Assembly (NCBI GenBank): GCA_040902885.1
Contig: JBBDWK010000037.1
Coordinates: 1 to 64,000 of the forward strand
Direction: 5' to 3'
Length of the DNA stretch: 64,000 nucleotides
Source of the DNA: JBBDWK01 sp040902885
GTDB taxonomy: Bacteria; Acidobacteriota; Terriglobia; Bryobacterales; Bryobacteraceae
Shown piece after piece: positions 27,221 to 35,915 of this stretch. The translations under genes and the position numbers were made by a program. The notes under the pieces are model-generated. The model was given only the letters and a program-made list of their open reading frames with translations. It did not search any database and had not been told where the DNA came from. Each line of letters opens with the position of its first letter. The first letter of the stretch is position 1.

Positions 27221-28333
27221 ATGCCTACCGGGAAACAACGGCTGCGAATCCTCGTAGTCGAAGACGAATCTCCTATCAGAATGGTTTTAGGTGAGGCGCT
27301 GGGTCAGGCCGGGTACGAGACGGCTCAGGCTGCCAACGCCATGGATGCGCTCGGCCTCCTGGCGCGCGGGCGCTTCGACCTGGTTCTTTCGGATGTCCGT
27401 ATGCCGGGCATGAGCGGCCTCGAGCTGCTGGAGGCGATCCGGCGGCGGCATCCCGGCGTGGGCGTCCTGCTGCTGACCGGCTGCGAGGATGTGGGTACGG
27501 CCGTCACGGCAATGAAGTCCGGCGCTCTGGACTACGCGCTAAAGCCGTTTCAGTTACCCGACTTGTTTGCCACCGTGGAAAGGGCAGCCGCAAAGCATCG
27601 CGGCATTCTGGAGCATGAGCGCCACGTCCACGACCTGGAAGAGGAAGTCGACCAGAGGGGCGCGGAGTTGAAGGACGCGCTGGAACGCCTCCAGGGGGCT
27701 TCGGAAACCACTTTGGAGGCCCTGGTAGCTGCGCTGGATGCCAGGGAGCACGAGACGCAGGCTCATTCCAAGCGGGTCAGCGAGTATGCTCTGCTTCTGG
27801 CCCGCCGGCTTGGCATCGGCCGGGGCGAGCTCGAACTGATTCGCCGCGGCGCGATGCTTCACGACATCGGAAAGATCGGGATCTCCGATAACATTCTTTT
27901 GAAACCGAGCCAGTTGACCGACGAAGAGTGGGTCGAAATGCGGAAGCACCCGGAGATCGGACGCTGGATCCTGGAAGGAGTGGAAAGCTTGCGCCCTGCG
28001 TCGCCCATCGTGTTGTCTCACCACGAGCGCTATGACGGCACGGGCTATCCGCAGCACCTGCGGGGCGAACAAATACCACTGGGCGCGAGGATTTTCGCCG
28101 TGGCCGACTCTTTCGACGCCATCACCTCGGACCGGCCTTATCGCAAGGGCGCGCCCTATCGGGACGCGCGCGAGGAGATCGCCGGCGGATCCGGCACCCA
28201 GTTCGATCCGGTCGTGGTCGGCCACTTTCTGGCCATCCCACCGGAGGAATGGCAGCAGATCCGGCGCAGGGTCGGCGCCGCCAAACCAAGTCCGGCGGCC
28301 GAGTGGAGCGAATTGGTCCACGGGCGCAGGTAG
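27221..28333 (+). CDS. Two-component response regulator with HD-GYP c-di-GMP phosphodiesterase output
   Basis: The 370-residue protein has a receiver domain at residues 8-120, with the phospho-acceptor Asp58 in LVLSDVRMPG and the conserved Lys109. A coiled-coil linker spans about 130-165. The HD-GYP domain has HD at 214-215 in MLHDIGKIG and HHERYDGTGYP at 267-277, the full motif of active enzymes. Such enzymes degrade cyclic di-GMP, lowering sessile behaviour. No sensor kinase is adjacent, so it is an orphan regulator. It is convergent with the cytochrome gene, 14 bases apart. Confidence 0.95.
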   Translation: MPTGKQRLRILVVEDESPIRMVLGEALGQAGYETAQAANAMDALGLLARGRFDLVLSDVRMPGMSGLELLEAIRRRHPGVGVLLLTGCEDVGTAVTAMKSGALDYALKPFQLPDLFATVERAAAKHRGILEHERHVHDLEEEVDQRGAELKDALERLQGASETTLEALVAALDAREHETQAHSKRVSEYALLLARRLGIGRGELELIRRGAMLHDIGKIGISDNILLKPSQLTDEEWVEMRKHPEIGRWILEGVESLRPASPIVLSHHERYDGTGYPQHLRGEQIPLGARIFAVADSFDAITSDRPYRKGAPYRDAREEIAGGSGTQFDPVVVGHFLAIPPEEWQQIRRRVGAAKPSPAAEWSELVHGRR

Positions 28334-28347
28334 ACTCTTTTTCAACC

Positions 28348-29979
28348 TCAATCCGGCAGCGAGAGCACGTACGAAGTGATGTTCTCCATATCGCGTTTGC
28401 TGAAGCGGTAGGCGGGCATGACGGTTCCCGGCGCGTACCTCTGCGGCTCGCGGAAATGTCCCGCCACCCAGGTTTTGCTCCTGCGGCGGTAGAGGCCGTT
28501 GAGCGGAGGACCTACCTTTGTCCCCACTCCGTTCACCTGATGACACGAGCCACAACGGTTGGTATGGTAGAGCACCGCGCCTTCTATGGCGAAAGACGGC
28601 GCTGCTTGCAGCGCCTCCACGTTGCTTGCATTCAACTTGAGAAGAAACGTGGCCAGGGCGTTGAGTTGCGCGTCGGCGAGCCGGATCGGCGGCATTCCGC
28701 TTCCGGGAACCATCTCCGCCGGGTGCTTGAAGTGCTCGATCATCCACGCCGCGGATTTGCGTTTTCCGGTTGCAAGGTCCGGCCCGATCTTGTTTGTCCC
28801 GTCGCCCATGGGGTGGCAGCTCTTGCAGTTTTCGCGCTGGAAGTAGCCCAGCCCGGCCATCTCCTGCGGCGATAGCTTCAACCAGTCCGTGGGCGCCGAG
28901 AAGTCGATCTCCACGCCGGCCGGGGGCGGCGTGGAAACCACCGCCGAAGCCGTCAATGCCGTCCAACCGATAGCGCCCAGCGCTGCCACCCCAAAGGCCA
29001 CCGTCCTCTGTGTGACCCTTCGCATCTTGCCCCGGTCGATCAGCGGCACCAGGAATAGAGCGAGAACCGCCAGCCCGGGCAGGACCACCGCGCCGAAAAC
29101 TTCCAGCGGTCCCTCAAAAAAATGGAGAATCTCGAACAGGAAGAGGAAGTACCAGTCCGGCCGCGGGATGTAGGTGGGGTCGGTTGGATCCGCCAGCCGT
29201 TCCAAGGGCACGCGCACCGCCACCGCCATGGTGAACAAGATGACAAAGGCGATAAAGATAGCCAGAGTATCTTTAAATACCTGCTCCGGAAAAAACTTCT
29301 TCATGGGCAGCTTCTCGTCGCCCGGCGCGGGCGCGACGCCATGCTTGCGCACCAGGTAAATGTGCAACGCGATCAGGAAGGTCGTCGCTGGCGGCAACAA
29401 GAGCACATGGAGGCCGTAGAACCGCGCGAAAGTGACCACGCCGATGGATCCTTCCCCGCCCAGAAGCCGCGTGATGTAGGGTCCCAATACCGGTGCTTTG
29501 GCCGCTATCTGCGTGGTGACGACAGTCCCCCAATAGGCCCGGTTGTCCCAAGGCAGCAGATAGCCGGTGAGGCCGTAAGCGAGCGTGAGCAGCAGCAGCA
29601 GCACGCCCACTCCCCAGGTGGCCTCGCGCGGCTTTTTGTAAGCGCCCCACAGAAAGACCTGCACCATGTGGAGCACCACTACCACGATCATGAGGCTGGC
29701 GCCCCAGTGATGCAGCCCGCGCATGAGTCTTCCGCCGGTCAGCTCGGTGACGATATAGCGCAGGCTGTTATAAGCGTCTCCAGGGGTAGGCGCGTAATTG
29801 AAGGCCAGCATCACTCCGGTGAAGGCCTGGACCAGAAAGAGAAAAACAGCCACGCTGCCGAAGACCTGGTGCCAGCCGCTCGATGCCGGAATCTCCTCAT
29901 AGAGAAAATTACGGATTCCGGATTCCAGGCCCGTCCGATGATCCAGCCACTTGATTGCCCGAGACTTCAGTGGCTTCAT
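28348..29979 (-). CDS. Cytochrome b fused to two cytochrome c domains (bc-type complex)
   Basis: The 543-residue membrane protein combines what are often separate subunits. Residues 1-330 are cytochrome b, with heme ligand pairs in LHHWGAS...VLHMVQV and LHVLLLP...LHIYLV and the Qo-site motif PDWY where mitochondria have PEWY. After a further membrane segment come two c-type heme sites, NCKSCH (about residue 390) and RCGSCH (about residue 475), each followed by a possible methionine ligand (GSGMPPI, TVMPAY). The complex oxidises quinol and passes electrons to heme c. Its ATG overlaps the Rieske gene stop (ATGA), so the two subunits are made together. Confidence 0.95.
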   Translation of the reverse strand: MKPLKSRAIKWLDHRTGLESGIRNFLYEEIPASSGWHQVFGSVAVFLFLVQAFTGVMLAFNYAPTPGDAYNSLRYIVTELTGGRLMRGLHHWGASLMIVVVVLHMVQVFLWGAYKKPREATWGVGVLLLLLTLAYGLTGYLLPWDNRAYWGTVVTTQIAAKAPVLGPYITRLLGGEGSIGVVTFARFYGLHVLLLPPATTFLIALHIYLVRKHGVAPAPGDEKLPMKKFFPEQVFKDTLAIFIAFVILFTMAVAVRVPLERLADPTDPTYIPRPDWYFLFLFEILHFFEGPLEVFGAVVLPGLAVLALFLVPLIDRGKMRRVTQRTVAFGVAALGAIGWTALTASAVVSTPPPAGVEIDFSAPTDWLKLSPQEMAGLGYFQRENCKSCHPMGDGTNKIGPDLATGKRKSAAWMIEHFKHPAEMVPGSGMPPIRLADAQLNALATFLLKLNASNVEALQAAPSFAIEGAVLYHTNRCGSCHQVNGVGTKVGPPLNGLYRRRSKTWVAGHFREPQRYAPGTVMPAYRFSKRDMENITSYVLSLPD

Positions 29980-30476
29980 TCGGTCGTCTCTCCAGCTTCG
30001 TGAATCCGGCCGAGCAACAACTTGCTCTGCTCGATTTTGGATTCATAACGGTCCAGAGAGCGTGGCGCCGGACCCGAAAGAACCTTCCCATCGACTCCGA
30101 ACGTCGAGGTGTGGCAGGGACACAAAAAATAGTTCTTCTGCTCGTCCCAATGGTAGGCGCACCCCAGATGCGTACATTGGGGAGCGAAGGCAATCACCTC
30201 CTGGTGCGAGGTCTTTACCACCCATGCGGTACTGCGCTCGCTGCTGATCTTCCAGCCGTCCACCCGGGTGCGGCGAAACGTCAGCTCCACAGGGGCATTT
30301 GGCTCCAGACGCCCGACCGATCCGGCTTCCACCCACTCCTCCTGTCTCCGCAGCCTCGGGGGAAGCAGCAGATAAACAGCCGCCGGCAGAGCGAAGGCCG
30401 CGCCCATTAAACCCCACAGCCCGTAGATGATAGTGAGATAGAAGCGGCGTCTGGGATGCGGCTGAGGGGTCTCCAT
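29976..30476 (-). CDS. Rieske 2Fe-2S subunit of the bc-type complex
   Basis: The 166-residue protein has one N-terminal membrane anchor (YLTIIYGLWGLMGAAFALPA). The Rieske cluster motifs CTHLGC and CPCHTSTFG supply the two Cys and two His ligands. It accepts an electron from quinol and hands it to the c-type heme. It is the first gene of a two-gene operon with the fused cytochrome b-c gene, overlapping by 4 bases. RR near the N-terminus (HPRRRFYLT) suits Tat export, as is usual for Rieske proteins. Confidence 0.95.
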   Translation of the reverse strand: METPQPHPRRRFYLTIIYGLWGLMGAAFALPAAVYLLLPPRLRRQEEWVEAGSVGRLEPNAPVELTFRRTRVDGWKISSERSTAWVVKTSHQEVIAFAPQCTHLGCAYHWDEQKNYFLCPCHTSTFGVDGKVLSGPAPRSLDRYESKIEQSKLLLGRIHEAGETTE

Positions 30477-30517
30477 GCGTACTTATTTTACGTTGGCAGA
30501 GACCCCTCCCGCGCGAT

Positions 30518-31354
30518 CTAAGGCTGTAAGACGAGTAAATTTTCGTGCCAGGCGATGAGGTCCGGACCGAAAAGGGACACTACGAGAGCGCCCATTCCAA
30601 GAAATGTGCCGAACGGCAGCGGGTAGGTCGCCGCTTCCTTCCCCGCGGCCCAGATATAGATGAGGCCAACCACCGAACCGAGCAGCGAGCCGAGGACCAG
30701 CGCCAGCAAAGCGCCCCTGAATCCGAAAAACGCACCGATCATGACCATCATCTTCACATCGCCGAAACCCAGGCCCTCCTTGTGCCGGATCTTCTCGAAG
30801 AGGAATCCACCTAGCCACAGGAAGCCAGCGGGCAGCGAGGCCCCGAGCGCGGACTCCGCAAGCGAAGACAGACGCCAATCGGGATAGGCGCCGAAGATGG
30901 AAAGCACAGCGGCGGCCAGGTTCTCCCGGACGGGTACGAACCAGGCGAAGGCAAAAGCGGCCAGAGCGCCCCCAAGGGTCAGCTCATCCGGCAAGATGCG
31001 CTGCTCGAGATCCGTGAACATCAGCGCAACGAGAAGCGCTCCCGCCAGGCAGAGCTTTGCCGCTTCCAGGCTGAGACCGAAGCTGGAGACGTATGCCGCG
31101 AACAATATGCCGGTGAGCAACTCCACCAGCGGGTAGCGGAGCGGAATGGGCGCGCCGCAGTCGCCGCACCGGCCCCGAAGCAGGGCGAAGCTGAGCAGTG
31201 GCACGTTCCGGTTCCATGGGATCAGCTTGCGGCAATGGGGACAGTGCGAGCGGGGCTTTACGACGGAGAGATCGCGCGGCAACCGGTGAATGCAGACGTT
31301 CAAAAAGCTTCCGATCAGCAGCCCGAACGCAAACGCTATGCCCGCTTCGATCAT
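30518..31354 (-). CDS. pilD: Prepilin peptidase / N-methyltransferase (A24)
   Basis: The 278-residue polytopic membrane enzyme cleaves and N-methylates type IV prepilins and pseudopilins. The cytoplasmic zinc-type loop HCPHCRKLIPWNRN...RCGDCG is present, which marks the bifunctional form. The two catalytic aspartates lie in FTDLEQRILPDELT and GFGDVKMM. The start overlaps the end of the glycosyltransferase gene (ATGA at 31351-31354). No pilin or pilus-assembly gene lies in the window, so its clients are encoded elsewhere. Symbol assigned by function; gspO is an equal alternative. Confidence 0.95.
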   Translation of the reverse strand: MIEAGIAFAFGLLIGSFLNVCIHRLPRDLSVVKPRSHCPHCRKLIPWNRNVPLLSFALLRGRCGDCGAPIPLRYPLVELLTGILFAAYVSSFGLSLEAAKLCLAGALLVALMFTDLEQRILPDELTLGGALAAFAFAWFVPVRENLAAAVLSIFGAYPDWRLSSLAESALGASLPAGFLWLGGFLFEKIRHKEGLGFGDVKMMVMIGAFFGFRGALLALVLGSLLGSVVGLIYIWAAGKEAATYPLPFGTFLGMGALVVSLFGPDLIAWHENLLVLQP

Positions 31355-32250
31355 CCCAGCACCCGGCGATAGACGGAGACGGTCTGGTCCACCATGGCAT
31401 CGACCGAAAATTGACGCTGGACAAGGCTCCGCGCTTCTCCGGCGAGGCGGCTTGCCAGCTCGCTATCCGCGCAGAGACGCCGGATCGCCGCCGCGACCGG
31501 CTCGGCCTGGTTCTCGACGAGCAGCCCGGTGTGGTTGTCGATGACGATCTCCGGCAGCCCCCCCACGTTGCTGGCGATCACCGGCACGCCCGTGGCCATG
31601 GCCAGCAGCACGGCCGAGCCCAAACCTTCACTGTAGGTGAGGTACAGGAAGAGCTTTGCTTCCGGCAGGACCCGCTGAAGATCCGATGAAGCGCGCAGCG
31701 CGACCCCTGCCAGACGGCATGCGTCCGCGGCCAGCGCGTGGCCTTTCATGGGGTCTTGGGAGGCAGGCGTCACGATCAGTTTTCTCTCGTTCGAAGATGG
31801 CACGGATTCGAGTGGAACCCCGTCGTATATGACGGTGATTCGGGCGGCATCGACGCCGGCCTCCGCCAGTTTCCCGGCAACGTGCCGGGAGATGGCAATG
31901 TAGTGCGCCGCGCGGCGGTACTTCCAGCGGGAGGCGATCCCGCCGCCAACGGGAAAAGCGACCCGGCGGGAGACCACGAGGGGACGCCGGGTCGCGAGCG
32001 CCGCCAGCGTATGGGAGCGGGCGTCGTGCGCATGCACCAGATCCCAGCTTCTCGTGGAGAGCCAGGCGCCCAATGCTTCGACGGCTATGCCTCGCTTGCG
32101 GGCCAGTGCAAACAGCGGCGACCCGCCGGCGGCAAGCAGCCGTACCGTATGGCCCCGCTTCGCGAGACCTTCCAGCAGGTGCAATACCTGCCATTGGCCG
32201 CCGCGCATCTCGGGGCCGGCATCCAGATGCAGAATACGCAGGCCGGTCAA
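31351..32250 (-). CDS. GT4-family glycosyltransferase
   Basis: The start is inferred at TTG 32250, which overlaps the upstream stop (TTGA) and gives TGLRILHLDAGPEMRGGQWQ, the normal GT-B opening with a glycine-rich turn. The donor-binding motif is YSEGLGSAVLLAMATGVPVI followed by GGLPEIV, with the E-x7-E spacing of GT4 enzymes. At 299 residues it is shorter than most family members, with a compressed region before the donor domain. It probably adds a sugar to a cell-surface glycan together with the GT2 enzyme encoded just upstream. Acceptor and donor are unknown. Confidence 0.85.
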   Translation of the reverse strand: MTGLRILHLDAGPEMRGGQWQVLHLLEGLAKRGHTVRLLAAGGSPLFALARKRGIAVEALGAWLSTRSWDLVHAHDARSHTLAALATRRPLVVSRRVAFPVGGGIASRWKYRRAAHYIAISRHVAGKLAEAGVDAARITVIYDGVPLESVPSSNERKLIVTPASQDPMKGHALAADACRLAGVALRASSDLQRVLPEAKLFLYLTYSEGLGSAVLLAMATGVPVIASNVGGLPEIVIDNHTGLLVENQAEPVAAAIRRLCADSELASRLAGEARSLVQRQFSVDAMVDQTVSVYRRVLG

Positions 32251-32984
32251 CTCATGTTTCTCGCCTTCGCATATTTCAGGAAGGTGTACAGCGCGGCCAT
32301 ATGCGCGATGGCCAGACCTTCCACTCCGTCGAGAAATCCCCTTTGCAGAAAATAGGTGCGGGCGAAGGTCCAGGCGGGAGAGCAGATCAGATTGGAGAGC
32401 CGGATCTTGCCGCCTCTTGAAACCAGCTCCTCGGCTGCAAGCGTGGTGTAACGGTCCATGGACTTCAAATGTTCCGAGAGCGAATCGCACGTGAAATGAA
32501 GGAGGTTACCCTCCAGGTGGCCCACCCGGCCGCTCACCCTGACGCTCTCGTGTACGAAATCGCCCTCCCACTCGCCCTTGCGGCGGTCGTACAGGCGTAC
32601 CTTGCGGTCCGGATACCAGCCGCTGTGCAGAATCCATTTTCCGAGATACTGCGCCAGACGCGGCATGGTGTAAGCGTCGTGTTGCGGTCCGTTTTTTTTC
32701 AGGCGCCAGATCTCGCCTTCGAGCGACTCGCTCAACGCTTCATCGGCATCGAGAGACAGAATCCAGTCGTTTTGCGCCTGCTCGGTGGCGTAATTCTTCT
32801 GCGCCGCATAGCCCAGCCAGCCGCACTCCACCACTCGCGCGCCCAGTTTCCCGGCCAGTTCGGCGGTGCGGTCTATCGATCCGCTGTCCACCACTACGAT
32901 CTCATCGCAACAGCGCAAGCTCTCGATGGCGCGAGCGATGTTCCGCTCCTCGTTCAAGGTGATGATGGTGGCAGAAATCTTCAT
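32247..32984 (-). CDS. GT2-family glycosyltransferase (WaaE/KdtX-like)
   Basis: The 245-residue protein opens with the GT-A nucleotide-binding pattern SATIITLNEERNIARAIESL and VVVDSGSIDRTAEL. DADEALS carries the metal-binding DxD-type acids. GWYPDRKVRLYDRRKGEWEG with VHESV matches the lipopolysaccharide-core beta-1,4-glucosyltransferase branch. It probably modifies the lipid A-core or another surface glycan at the cytoplasmic face. It is translationally coupled to the GT4 gene, and the site-2 protease gene ends 12 bases upstream of its start. Confidence 0.9.
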   Translation of the reverse strand: MKISATIITLNEERNIARAIESLRCCDEIVVVDSGSIDRTAELAGKLGARVVECGWLGYAAQKNYATEQAQNDWILSLDADEALSESLEGEIWRLKKNGPQHDAYTMPRLAQYLGKWILHSGWYPDRKVRLYDRRKGEWEGDFVHESVRVSGRVGHLEGNLLHFTCDSLSEHLKSMDRYTTLAAEELVSRGGKIRLSNLICSPAWTFARTYFLQRGFLDGVEGLAIAHMAALYTFLKYAKARNMS

Positions 32985-32996
32985 CCGGCAAGACGG

Positions 32997-33959
32997 TCAG
33001 AATTCCAGATTCTCCTGGATGGGGGAAATTGTGAAGCACAGGAGAAATATAGCCAGTGCAATCCAGCCAAGTTTCCGCCGCGCGCCGCCGAGATCGCCCT
33101 GGTCGTATATGGTGGGATGCTTCATGCCGAAAAAGAAGAGCAACAGGGCCCAGAACAGCCAGCCTTTCCAGAAAAACAGACCAACCGGCACCAGGAAGAA
33201 CACGAAGATTCGCGAAAGCAGCCGGTGGCGATCGCCAACCAGCGAATAAAGAATGTGCCCCCCATCGAGTTGACCGATGGGCAGCAGATTGAGCGCCGTC
33301 GCGAAGATGCCGATCCAGGCCGCGCGCGCGACCGGATGCAGCGAAATGTCCGTCGCCTGCACGCCCGGCATGATGGCCTGTTGCAGAATCCACATCAGAG
33401 GCGGCGTGCCGAAGGTGAGGCTGCCCTGGTGGGCGATTCCCGGAATGATCTTGGAGAAGGCGAGTCCGATGGCCAGCGCCGGCAGAAGGAAGACAAACCC
33501 CGCAATCGGTCCGGCGATGCCGACGTCGAACAGAACCCGCTTGTAGTAAATGGGCGACCGGATGCGGATGAAAGCGCCAAACGTGCCCGTAAAAGTGGGC
33601 GACGGAAGAAAGTAAGGCAAGCTCGCTTCCAGGCGGTAATACACGCAGGCCAGGTAGTGCCCGAATTCGTGGGCCAGCAGAATCGTCAACAGCGTCACGG
33701 AAAAAGGCAACCCCTCGAGGATGATGGCCGGGTTCTGCCACCAGGACCAGAAGATATCCAAATCCCGCTCCACATCGAAGAACGGACGGTTTTCGCGGAA
33801 GTTCTGCTGCATCCGCGCGCCGGCAACCGCGGCGGTAAACAGCGTGAGCAGAAACAATAGCGCGTGCAGCCAGAGGCGCGAGGCCCTGCGAATCAGGCCC
33901 GGGCGGGACGGACCCGATCCGTTCGGGTGATACTCGGGGTGCGCGTACTTGGAGTACAC
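32997..33959 (-). CDS. Site-2 protease family membrane metallopeptidase (M50)
   Basis: The 320-residue protein has about six membrane segments. The zinc site is AHEFGHYLA (HExxH) near residue 90, and the distal ligand is in NLLPIGQLDGGH near residue 220, both inside membrane segments as expected for intramembrane proteases. Family members cut anti-sigma factors or signal remnants within the membrane. It lacks a visible PDZ domain. A second protein of this type lies at 58008-59255. It is first of a minus-strand run with the two glycosyltransferases and prepilin peptidase. Confidence 0.92.
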   Translation of the reverse strand: MYSKYAHPEYHPNGSGPSRPGLIRRASRLWLHALLFLLTLFTAAVAGARMQQNFRENRPFFDVERDLDIFWSWWQNPAIILEGLPFSVTLLTILLAHEFGHYLACVYYRLEASLPYFLPSPTFTGTFGAFIRIRSPIYYKRVLFDVGIAGPIAGFVFLLPALAIGLAFSKIIPGIAHQGSLTFGTPPLMWILQQAIMPGVQATDISLHPVARAAWIGIFATALNLLPIGQLDGGHILYSLVGDRHRLLSRIFVFFLVPVGLFFWKGWLFWALLLFFFGMKHPTIYDQGDLGGARRKLGWIALAIFLLCFTISPIQENLEF

Positions 33960-33979
33960 AAAGACCCGGACGCCCCGCG

Positions 33980-34249
33980 TTACTGCAGGCTTTGCAGCTC
34001 CTTGCCCGGTTTGAAACGGACCGCTTTGCCCGGAGGTATCGACACCTCGGCGCCGGTCCGCGGATTACGGCCTATACCCGTCTTTCGCGGCTTTACGTTA
34101 AACACTCCGAAGCCCCGCAACTCAATGCGGTCTCCCTGCTCGAGTGCTCGCTTCATGCTCTCGAAAACCGTTTCGACGGCCATTTCGGCCTTTGTTTTCG
34201 TGATTCCCGTCCTGCTGACTACTTCGTTAATAATATCGAGTTTAATCAA
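33980..34249 (-). CDS. HU/IHF-family DNA-bending protein
   Basis: The start is inferred at TTG 34249 because a strong AGGAGG (34255-34260) precedes it with 5-base spacing and the protein then begins at the normal family N-terminus (IKLDIINEVVSRTGITKTKA). At 89 residues it has the expected length. GFGVFNVKPRKTGIGRNPRTG is the beta-ribbon arm that intercalates into DNA, and the arginine and proline tip is present. It bends DNA and compacts the nucleoid. It closely resembles IHF subunits, but HU cannot be excluded. An AUG-less start may limit its synthesis. Confidence 0.93.
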   Translation of the reverse strand: MIKLDIINEVVSRTGITKTKAEMAVETVFESMKRALEQGDRIELRGFGVFNVKPRKTGIGRNPRTGAEVSIPPGKAVRFKPGKELQSLQ

Positions 34250-34349
34250 ACCGGCCTCCTGCTTCGCGGATAAGCAATGCACCGAGCCCTCTGGCGGTGG
34301 CGCGGTGAAGGCGGAGCAGCTTTTGGGGTCTCGCGCAAATGACAACTTC

Positions 34350-34379
34350 ATGGTAGGATTGAAGTTATTCCGTTGTCAA
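34350..34379 (-). promoter_or_regulatory. Possible promoter of the HU/IHF gene
   Basis: On the minus strand TTGACA (34374-34379) and TACCAT (34350-34355) are spaced by 18 bases, about 100 bases upstream of the TTG start. The -35 is consensus and the -10 matches four of six bases. Confidence 0.35.
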
Positions 34380-34393
34380 GCGGATCTGCGCCA

Positions 34394-34876
34394 ATGGAGT
34401 CGATCGCCCTCGATAAACAGCAATTCCGCCTTGCGTGCGCCAAGTACACGACCGGAATCACCGTTACGGCGGTTTTGGGTCCGGATGGCTGCCCCCACGG
34501 ATTGACAGCCAACTCGTTCACCTCGGTTTCCTTGGAGCCTCCCCTCGTTCTGGTATGCATCGACAGGCGCGCACGTATTCTCCAGCACTTCCTCGACAAC
34601 CCGTACTTCGGCATCAGCGTGCTTACCGAGGAGCAGCACGAGATTTCGCGGTGCTTCGCCAGCAGCCGGCAGGACCGCTTTGGGGGAGTCGAATGGTTCC
34701 GGGGCAGCCGCGGCGTGCCGCTGATTGAAGGCTCTCTTTCAACCTTCGAGTGCGCGCGGAAACAGACCGTGGAAGCGGGCGACCACGTGATTCTGATCGG
34801 CGAGGTTTTGAGCGTCGGCCTGCGTGACGGCCGTCCGCTGCTCTACTTCTGCAGCGGCTATCGCCAGATCGACTGA
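34394..34876 (+). CDS. Flavin reductase-like (FMN-binding split-barrel) protein
   Basis: The 160-residue protein belongs to the flavin reductase family that uses NAD(P)H to reduce FMN for partner monooxygenases. The line TTGITVTAVLGPDGCPHGLTANSFTSVSLEPPLVLVC is typical (fragments TTGITVT, GLTANSFTSVSLEPP). The later GDHVILIGEV with a histidine is the family C-terminal signature. The start is ATG 34394. It overlaps the ABC ATPase gene by one base (TGATG), so they are co-translated, although no functional tie is obvious. No monooxygenase partner is nearby. Confidence 0.9.
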   Translation: MESIALDKQQFRLACAKYTTGITVTAVLGPDGCPHGLTANSFTSVSLEPPLVLVCIDRRARILQHFLDNPYFGISVLTEEQHEISRCFASSRQDRFGGVEWFRGSRGVPLIEGSLSTFECARKQTVEAGDHVILIGEVLSVGLRDGRPLLYFCSGYRQID

Positions 34877-35634
34877 TGCACCGGCTGCCATCGATGGAAC
34901 CCTTGATCCGGATAAGGAACCTTCGCTTTCAATACGAGGACGGCTCGGTCGCTTTGAACGGCGTTGACTTCGACTTATTTCCCGGAGAGACCGTGGCCGT
35001 GTTGGGCGCGAATGGCAGCGGGAAGACTACCTTCGTGCTGCACCTGAACGGGCTGCTGCAGGGCCGGGGCGAGATCGTGGTCGCGGGAATTCCGCTTTCC
35101 AAAAAGACGTTGCCGGCCGCCCGCCAGAAGATCGGCATCGTGTTCCAAAATTCCGACGACCAGCTCTTCATGCCGACGGTGATCGAGGATGTCGCTTTCG
35201 GGCCGTTGAATCTGGGGATGACCCCGGCGGAAGCTTCGGAGCGCGCGCGCGCGACCCTCGCGCAGGTGGACATGCTGCACGCCGTGGATAAAGCGCCCTA
35301 TCATCTCAGCGCGGGCGAGAAACGCCGGGTTGCGATCGCGGGCGTTCTCGCCATGCGGCCGGACATGCTGGTGCTCGACGAACCTACGACATTCCTCGAC
35401 CCGCCCGGCCAGCTTGCCCTGCTGGACCTGCTCAGGAACCTTCCCCAAGCCAAGCTGATAGTGACTCACGACGTGGAATTTGCGCAGGCCCTGGCTGACC
35501 GGGCAGTATTCTTCGAACGTGGCAGGATTGCAGACGCCGGCGCCGTCGCGGAAATCGTCCGGCGGTTCTCCTGGAGAACCGTCCAGCAACAGCGTCCGGA
35601 AGGGTCTCCGCCGCGAGTGGTTACTCCTCTTTAG
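34876..35634 (+). CDS. CbiO/EcfA-like ABC transporter ATPase
   Basis: The 252-residue ABC ATPase has Walker A GANGSGKTT, a Q-loop VFQNSDDQLFMPTVIEDVAFGP, signature LSAGEKRRVAIAG, Walker B MLVLDEPT and the H-loop TVTHD-type THDVEFA. The Q-loop phrase and FGPLNLGM line are those of cobalt/energy-coupling-factor ATPases. No EcfT-like membrane subunit or substrate-binding S-component is nearby, so its partners lie elsewhere. ATG 34876 overlaps the previous stop. ATG 34894 is an alternative start that removes six residues. It is convergent with a small basic protein gene and overlaps it by 14 bases. Confidence 0.92.
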   Translation: MHRLPSMEPLIRIRNLRFQYEDGSVALNGVDFDLFPGETVAVLGANGSGKTTFVLHLNGLLQGRGEIVVAGIPLSKKTLPAARQKIGIVFQNSDDQLFMPTVIEDVAFGPLNLGMTPAEASERARATLAQVDMLHAVDKAPYHLSAGEKRRVAIAGVLAMRPDMLVLDEPTTFLDPPGQLALLDLLRNLPQAKLIVTHDVEFAQALADRAVFFERGRIADAGAVAEIVRRFSWRTVQQQRPEGSPPRVVTPL

Positions 35635-35899
35635 CCGCTTGGGCGAGGCGTTTCCTATGTTCGGCCCACCGCCGCTTTTGCGCGGCTGCGATACGTTTGC
35701 GTGCCGACTCGCTCAACTCGCGTTTCCTCCGGGGCGCCGGGGCGCTGCTTGAATTCGCTTCCGCCTTCCCCCTGCGGCCGCCCAGGCTTGCCCGAATCTC
35801 CCTGATCTTCTGGTCGATCTTCTGCTTCTCTATTTCGTAGCCTACCAGTGCCATCTCTAAAACGGATGCATCTTGTTGTGCTTTTCTGCCTCGTGCCAT
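35621..35899 (-). CDS. Small basic protein with conserved C-terminal ARKRIAAAQKRRW motif
   Basis: The 92-residue protein starts at ATG 35899 after GGGAG. Its N-terminal half is a helix (ASVLEMALVGYEIEKQKIDQ) and a short linker. The C-terminal half carries RKRELSESARKRIAAAQKRR and ends in a basic helix. I have seen this C-terminal motif in many small bacterial proteins of unknown function; DNA or RNA binding is plausible. It has the best promoter in the window (35916-35944). The upstream bases are A/T-rich, unlike the surroundings. The 3' end overlaps the ABC ATPase gene by 14 bases on the other strand. Confidence 0.8.
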   Translation of the reverse strand: MARGRKAQQDASVLEMALVGYEIEKQKIDQKIREIRASLGGRRGKAEANSSSAPAPRRKRELSESARKRIAAAQKRRWAEHRKRLAQAAKEE

Positions 35900-35915
35900 G
35901 ATATCTCCCTCGCAC

